DNA from: Campylorhamphus procurvoides
Taxonomy: Eukaryota; Chordata; Aves; Passeriformes; Dendrocolaptidae
Assembly: GCA_013396655.1 (NCBI GenBank)
Contig: WBMV01007712.1
Span: 744,001 to 808,000 of the forward strand
DNA length: 64,000 bases
Direction: 5' to 3'
Part shown: piece by piece, positions 57,074 to 64,000 of the stretch
Layout: the number at the start of each line of letters is the position of its first letter
Numbering within the stretch: position 1 is the first letter of the stretch
Made by a program: the position numbers and the translations under genes
The notes under the pieces: generated by a model
Database searches by the model: none
What the model was told of the DNA's origin: nothing
What the model saw: the letters and a program-made list of their open reading frames with translations, nothing else

Positions 57074-59489
57074 AGCTAAGACCCTTAGCTAATAATGCTA
57101 TAAGTGGGGATAAATGTCAAAATCTATGACCTTCCAGATTATTTGACTTTTTGTTTTCTTAGAGATTTTGCACAGCTAATTACATCAAGCCTTAAACCAA
57201 ATGGAGAAAACAACACACAGCATTTCTTTAATTATTTTATTAAGTATTTTCCAATTAATGACAAACACCTGCAAGAATGCTTTGGATTAGTGAGAGATTT
57301 ATTATTGATAATGATCACATTTATTTCAACTGACTGTGAAGAATTTGAGGCTCTGCTTGCTCTAATGTTCTACCTCAACACTAACCCTTTTCCTTCTTCC
57401 ACATCTGGCAGCCTCTAAACTATTTTCTTCATAAACCTTCTCAATTAATTTCTTCCAAAACACTTATTTGCTGTTTGCACCATGTTTCACAATTACATCG
57501 TTTTATTTCAGGCTGAGGTCCTGAGCAGAGCACCCAGTCCGAGCAGTTCCAGATGGCAGACAGCTGTGAAAACAGAGACATCCAATCTCCCAGCTGAATG
57601 CAAACTCAGTGACAGTAGCTGGAGAGGCCCCCTGTGTGTCTTTAATCATTTCAAACACTACAGGCAGAGAAAAGGCACTAAATTACAGAAAAATACTCCA
57701 CCTTTTCCCTTTAGATGCTCCACCAAAGCCTCCTGCATGGACACATCCACGCTGAACCCCTCCTCTGATTGCGGGGCAGCGTTTTCCTGACAGCACAAGC
57801 CTTTTACACCCCAGCTGTGCGGCAGCAGCAGCTTGCCTGGAGCTGTGAGAGGGTCACTGTGTGATCGCTGCCCTGCCCAGAGGCACCCAGCAGGGCAGCA
57901 GGCTGGGAACTCCCTACCAAAGCAGGGGCAGCTTCTCCAGCAGGGACTGCCAGCAGTCCATTAGCCTTGGCAGCAGAGATGGAATCACAATTAGATAGTT
58001 GCACGTGTCCTAGAAATTCATCCACACAGCAAAGTTCAGACTTGTACTTATATCCAAAATCCCAGTTTTCTTGATGTGGAAGAGAAACAAAGCTGCAGCC
58101 CTTGCTGACTCAACTTATCCCCTCCCTGGAACCAGTCATCAGTCTCACCAGCTACCAGTGAGAGTCAAATTTCTCTCAAACCTGGTGTTAGGGAGGTAAC
58201 CTTAACAATCTAGCATTAGTCCTTTCTCTAACTTATACATGGATAAACTTATTATATTATGAATATGATAAGGGAGTTTGCTATGCAACAAATTCTTAAA
58301 ATAGCTTATACAATCACTAACCCTATAGATATAATGGATTGCCAGTGCTGTTCCCCAGTACAAGAGGAAACTATCTTGAGTCTAGAAGCAACATCACTCA
58401 CTCATGCCATGCTTGGCCCAAGCTGAAGGGAGGTCTCCCCACTCTGTACCACACCAGGTACTTCTTGGCCTGTGTCACATTTCTTAGTGTAGTGTGACCA
58501 CAGTTTAAAGTTGCAAGAAGGTCCAGCTGTCCTATACAAGGACAACTGCACAACTTTGCAGATTCTCAGTTTAATATTTCCACATTATCTGAGGTGAAGT
58601 GATAGCAGAAGTCACTAACAACTAACAAATAAACCAGAAAAAAATTAGTTAGCATAGCCTTTAAAACTGGCTTGATATTTATCACTTGGAAAATATGGGC
58701 ACCTCTCTCATAATGGTTAACCTATCAGGGGTTTATTTTCCTAATGTACTGAGTGAGCATTTCTATTTAATCCTCCAGAGTTTGAGCATGGCAGATTTAT
58801 TTGACTTCCTGATTGATATCATCCACAGTAATAATTTTGCCATCAACAATAATAATAGAAATATATCTTGCAAACTGCAAAGGTCAGTGGGCTTTGCAGT
58901 CGTGATTTACCTTTACAAAAGTTTTAACAGCTCCTGAAATTAACTTTTCAAGATGAAAAGTTAATACACAGAGTCCAACATTTGCATGGAAGAAAAGAAA
59001 TACTGGAATGCGACTACTGGTACTGTTTGTCATTACACGGATTCAACAGGACAAACACCTAGTTCAAGGAAGGTGCCAACCAAACTCTAAAGCTACAGAG
59101 CAGATACAGCTGGGAAGAAAACAAAGGACATCTGTATATATACATCTTTGGTTTAAAAATCCATTCAACAAGCACTGGACTTTTTCTGTAGAGGTGAGAG
59201 TACTATCTGTGAGCTGAGAAAATCAACAGGTTCTTCCAGAGAATCTCTGACCAATAAATATATAACTACCTACTCCAACTTGGAATAAATTCAGCACTCC
59301 CACTTAATACCTCAGAGAACATGACAGGCTTCCTTACCTTCCACACTGAAAATATGAGTTACGAGATGACTATAGAATTTCTGATTATGCCCAGAAGGAG
59401 ACCTTCAGGCATCCAGGAAACCCTTCTGCTGCAGAACTCCTGCAGTTGCTAATGACAGAGCGAAGACATTAACCTAAAGCCTCTCCAGG

Positions 59490-59545
59490 CAGCCCATCTC
59501 TGGCTATTTCCCTGTGTGACCTTGGCAAGGACACAGAGTTCAGCA
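59490..59545 (-). mobile_element. MIR-like fragment, weak
   Basis: On the minus strand the run ccttgccaaggtcacacagg, followed by gaaatagccagagatggg, resembles the MIR segment CTTGCCCAAGGTCACACAGC, then a short spacer and GGCAGAGCCGGG. Only about 50 bp matches, and chance similarity is possible. Confidence 0.4.
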
Positions 59546-60423
59546 CTTTCTGGACTAGCACAGGTATCTTCAGAGCACAACATTCTGTATGAAAAAACAC
59601 TCAGCTGCACTTTTTGGTCTGTGCAGAGGGGTAAGTATCTTCCTGATGAAAGAAACAAGTGACATCCTGTGCACCCACAGACAGTCTGGCTAACCAGCTG
59701 ACTCCACTATCACCATGGCTGGCAGCTACACATCAGCACAGGCTCTATCACACTTACTCCATTCCTAAGCATTCAGCAAAATTCCATCCCATCTTGTGAG
59801 ATTGCCAGCTAATTAGTTGGATAATTAATTCTTCAAAAAGCTTCAAGATGCTATTCCATCTGGGCTTGCCTCTTACCATTTGTTCTTGTCTCCTGTCTTA
59901 CCATACGTTAACCAGAGCCAAATCCAGCTGCCTTCAGTTGATCATTCGCTAAAATTTCCAGATGAAATATATTTTCTTGTTAACAACTGTTAATACAAAT
60001 AATTTCAGCTATTCATGAGACAGAAGAAAGTCACATAAGGAATACCTTTTTAGTTGCCCAGCAAATATTGTACTTTGCTCTTCAGAGATTAAACCACGAC
60101 TTCTCCAGTTTCAGGTACAGTGGCACTTATGCTCCCTAGAGCTGAAGGTGGGCCACATGCAAGTACATTTTAAACAGGATTCATGCAGCTAGTTTAACCA
60201 GCAGTTAAAACCCAATCGAAGATACTGGCACAGAGCCCTCACTTAAATGTTATGAGGAAAAATTAGCTTGAAGCTAAATAGAATCATCAAAACTTTCTTG
60301 GTGGTGTTTATACTGCATGATAGTGCATGTAGTGCATAGAGATTTATTATGACCAAACAGTCAATGTTCTTTGCTTCTGGAACAACATGCTGTTCCATAT
60401 GCAAAGATCAGCACAAAAGGAAT

Positions 60424-60448
60424 CTTATTTTTTTAAAAAAAAAATAAG
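60424..60448. repeat. A/T hairpin
   Basis: CTTATTTTTTT is followed directly by ten adenines and TAAG, forming a near-perfect self-complementary block. It is simple sequence. Confidence 0.75.
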
Positions 60449-61959
60449 TGGTATATTAAATGAAATAATTAATTTAACAATTATTTTGAGTAATTTTTAT
60501 TACAGAATGTAGTTTCAACTCCTAATGTTGTTTTCACCAAAATTATGGAAAATGCAGATATCCATGTACTTCATTTGATTTGTAAATAATATTGGAACTA
60601 ACTTTGGATTCCAGGAAGAAATGGCTTGGCATCTTTACCACTCTTTAGAATCGTCCAAATCTCTGATAGACATATTTTTTTTCTAAGAGACCCAGTGATT
60701 ACATTATCTGTAGTCACAGTGTAATGTCTACTCTCTTCTCAAAGTTCAAACTGAGTAAACATTTTCTTGTCATCTATGATTTCATCTACTCTACCACTGG
60801 GTCTCACAGACTTAAACTGAGATTGCCAGACCATTATTACACCCACTGCTACAGAAGGTGAATGCCCTTTTTCCTTGCCTAAGTCTTACTTGAAGCAGCT
60901 TCCTGCTGAAGAAAAAGGTGTCCTTAAGATTATGTGTTTTGTGTGTTAATGCAATAGTATAACTGCTGTTTCCTTTTTTCAATTTTCACAGAAAAATATG
61001 CTCATTTCAGGAAGAAAACACCAGCCAGAACTGGATACACAGGGTTATATAGGAACAGCTGTCTCTCATACCAGCCTAGAAGTTCCATGATGGCAATCCA
61101 AACCTCCTGGTCTGTACCAAAGCTGCTCTGAGGCCAAGAGCCACAGGGCACATGCTGCAGTGAGCCACAGACATCCTTCAGGCCTCTATTTAGCTGCAGG
61201 AAACAGGTGGCTTTTCCTGTGCTTTGTGAAATGTCATGATGTCATTTGGCTCGTTTCTACCTACAGCTTGAGACTCAGCACCCATCTTTAACACAACTCT
61301 ACTGGCACAGGGGCCACTCAAACCATTCATGGGCTGCAAATATGGTTAAGGATGCAGCAACCTTCCTGTGACAATGCTCTAGACATGAGCATTTCCAAAT
61401 TATGTGTTGATTTACTGTTCCATACAGGTGAACAGTATACATGTTGTATACAAAATCACACTGACAAACCCGATTTCTAGGAGGTACTTCGGACATTTTG
61501 GAAAAGTAGCAACATAAGATGTCAGTGTCTTCCATTCTTAACAGCTGTGGAAGAAGTTCCACAGTAATGAACAGGGACACACACATTAAGAGCCAGGTAA
61601 AATGCAAGGTGACAAACTACTACCGAAAACAGTTACAATGCACTTCACTGGCAAAACTCATTATTCTGCTGTCTCTCTTACAGGTCCCACAATAATCTCC
61701 AAATCCAAAAAGAATCACTAAATTTCAGATAATATAAAACACAAAAGTGGCTTTTTAAGCTTGTATAAGATAAGTGTGAAGTGTAGAAGGTTAGAGCAAC
61801 AATTATGGAGATTTCTTCCAAAACCCTTTTTTTTTTTTTAACACACCTGCCAAATTTTCTATCCAGATCACATATATTACAGAATGACAACTTCAGGGAA
61901 AGTTTTATGGAATTGTATTGCAAAGCAGCTTTATGTTATATTCCTTTCCCCTACATTAT

Positions 61960-62055
61960 ATTTGTAGTCTGTTTAGATTGTGAGCTCCCACAGACAGGAC
62001 TGCAGGCTGACATGTCTGACACAGTTTGCAATACAGCTGTTTTGCAAGCCTCCAA
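61960..62055 (+). mobile_element. Ancient retroelement 3'-end trace
   Basis: The run ctgtttagattgtgagctcc, then cacagacaggactg and cacagtttgcaatacagc, recalls the TTTAGATTGTAAGCTCTTTG, GGGCAGGGACTG and TACAGCxCCTAGCAC series. That series occurs in old amniote SINE and L2/MIR-type 3' ends. It is degraded and the family cannot be fixed by eye. Confidence 0.4.
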
Positions 62056-64000
62056 GAGTGCAGAATGGCTCTGATCTCCTCTCTGCAGATTTTTTTTTTT
62101 CTTTTGCAGATCAATCTATACTGGTATAAAATTTTCAGAGCTGTTCAACTGTGACTGCTCCAGCTCTTACCCCATACTTCCATGTGCACACACACCACTA
62201 AATTATGCAGATACTGAGCATTGCAGGTACTATCAGCTACCTAGACAATGCATGGCAGTAGGAAAAAATCTAACCTTATAAGATCTATGTTTCAAAATCA
62301 TCAGACACATTGCAAGTGATGCAGAAATCAAATAATGGATAATAACAAATTTATTATAATTGTAAGCAATAATAACTATATTCAGTCTTAAAGGTATCAA
62401 TTTTCTAAACATTGTGATTGACCTAAACAGAAATATTTTCAGAGGAAGCCTTCAAACCTTTTGATTATGTTGTAATTAAGGCAGAGAGGAAGTAGCTGTT
62501 TATCAGTGTGGTACATGGAGACCTCAAAACACATGCACCCCAATGCCATATTTCACCTCCTTTTTGGTGTCAGTGACAATATGTTATTATTGCAGTCATC
62601 AAGCTGCCAGACACAGCATGAAGAACAGAACACTGAAGCGCCACTTTTCTTCTGGCTGGACTAATGCCACTGCATCACAGTAATGTGTTAGCACAATCGT
62701 TTCTGAGCAAATGCAAACAATCTACAAGGCTATTATATTTAATTGCTGTTTAGATAGTTTATAAATCTACTGTAAACAATAGCAAGAATGCACTCATAAT
62801 GAACCTTTAAGATTAGTTACTAATGTCATGACATAAACCAGGCCATGAACTCAGAGAGTACCAGCAACTCCGTGGTAACTCTGATGTTTATGTCCTCGAT
62901 TTCCAATAAATGAGGGGAAGCATTGCCCTCTTTTGTTTCAACACACATTAATTATGTTGCATTTCCAATGATACTGGATCATGACACTCACTAAATTCAC
63001 ATCCTGCCTAATCCCATGGCAGTTTATTCATGAGCACAAATACTGCTATGTATGTTGTAGGAAGAAAATCATATATAGTATCTAAACTACAGCCTACGCA
63101 AAAAGCTGCTTGATAAATCTCTGTGATTGCACAGATTGCAGTAAGACTGCCCTGCCACCAGGCTTAAAGTCTGGATCTACTGCTTCCTCCTGTGGAGCTG
63201 CCTGAAGAACTACACCAGCTGCACCACTGTGCAAAATGCCCTTGAGGACTGGGCTGCTCAGCCCTTTGGTCTTTGACTAAGCGGTGTGTATTAACAGACT
63301 TATCCATAAACACACTCCTCACTCCTTGCACTTACTGATAGCTTCCAACTAATGAGCCAGCATGGAAGAGCGTGGACAGGAATGCCACTTTTACATGCCC
63401 GGGTTGCTCCTACTGACTTACAATAAAATCATAATCTGTTCTTACCATAAAATCTTTTAAAATTGTCTCTGATATTTTGAAAGCTCATCTCACATTGATA
63501 TCAAGCATTTAATTATGCCCAGACTGATCAGTCTGTAACATGCTAAATGGAAATTTTCAATCTAGTTGCTCCAGGAGAAAAATGTTGGGAGACAGAAAAA
63601 TATCTAAGTTAACTGTAAGATCTCCATGTCAGAGGAGGAATTTTCTGTGTTCTTTGGCAAAACTTAAGAAAGTAGGATCCTAACAGCAAGGATGAAACTC
63701 AAAAGATAGAGAATTGAAAATGCTGAGCTGTAAAGCCATATTTACATTTTCTACTATTCTTAGGGTGGTAGGCAGTCCCTGAGAACTTTGTACATTGTGC
63801 AAATGCTGAAGCAGACCAGGATGCCTCTGAGCATCTTCTATGTGAGAAACCCAACCAGGGTTCAACACAGATCTTTGTCCTTTCATGTCTTATTGCTGGC
63901 CCAGCCTATCTTCTATGGTGCACATGACTTATCTCTTCACTGTGCACAGTTCTAGTTGCCAGTTGTCTTAATGATGGGCCAACATTTTCATGGATAACAC

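Larger units (their letters stand above)
52588..64000 (-). other. Intron 7, partial
   Basis: More than 11.4 kb upstream of exon 8 contains no convincing DPP10 exon, so this is taken as the 3' part of intron 7. Very large 5' introns are usual in DPP10. It holds an AT palindrome at 57041-57073, a GC-rich patch at 57790-57990, an A/T hairpin at 60424-60448, two decayed SINE-like traces (59490-59545 and 61960-62055) and T runs near 61827-61839 and 62090-62099. It also contains a 12-nt splice-flanked block at 54980-54991. Confidence 0.8.

Noticed and set aside
63120..63240. Candidate for the missing exon 7 of DPP10
   Set aside because: A minus-strand stretch reads VLQAAP, but neither the WGVQGQQL motif nor a proper donor follows. 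It is a chance resemblance.
1..64000. CRISPR arrays, operons, prophage or integrated viral genes
   Set aside because: The window is eukaryotic intronic sequence. No regularly spaced repeats were seen, and no reverse transcriptase, capsid or other viral protein motifs appear in any frame.

Overview
The window is vertebrate nuclear DNA, AT-rich and dominated by introns, and almost certainly from a songbird (passerine). Two things support this. A single gene is split into short exons with GT/AG junctions. At 48171-48314 there is a tRNA-Ile-derived SINE with a CR1-type tail, the structure known from the passerine family TguSINE1.

The one gene I can support is DPP10 (inactive dipeptidyl peptidase 10, also called DPPY or DPL3), on the minus strand. 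I reconstructed nineteen coding exons, from 52587 down to the stop codon at 6741-6743. They total 1818 nt and join in one open frame of 605 residues plus stop, with a GT donor or AG acceptor at every junction. Counted against the 796-residue human protein from memory, they correspond to exons 8-26 of a 26-exon gene and residues about 193 to the C-terminus. Three glycosylation sequons and the disulfide cysteines fall where they are expected. The first exons (cytoplasmic tail, membrane anchor and the start of the propeller) lie beyond base 64000.

Layout by region: 1-6740 is the 3' UTR and downstream flank, with no recognised gene. 6741-10929 holds a cluster of five exons for the end of the alpha/beta-hydrolase domain. 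10930-25796 is mostly intron, with exons 21 and 20. 25797-32769 holds exons 19-15, at the hydrolase/propeller boundary. 34286-52587 holds exons 14-8, the second part of the beta-propeller. 52588-64000 is the 3' part of the large intron 7, with no recognised exon.

DPP10 is a single-pass type II membrane glycoprotein that binds Kv4 potassium channels in neurons and changes their trafficking and gating. The sequence shows directly why it is not a peptidase: the nucleophile serine position is Gly (GKGYGG), and the oxyanion-hole tyrosine position is Asp. The other triad residues, Asp and His, and the EEE motif are intact. The introns carry old, decayed amniote repeats, one younger SINE, several short inverted repeats and simple repeats. 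I see no new multi-gene system, CRISPR array or viral gene here.
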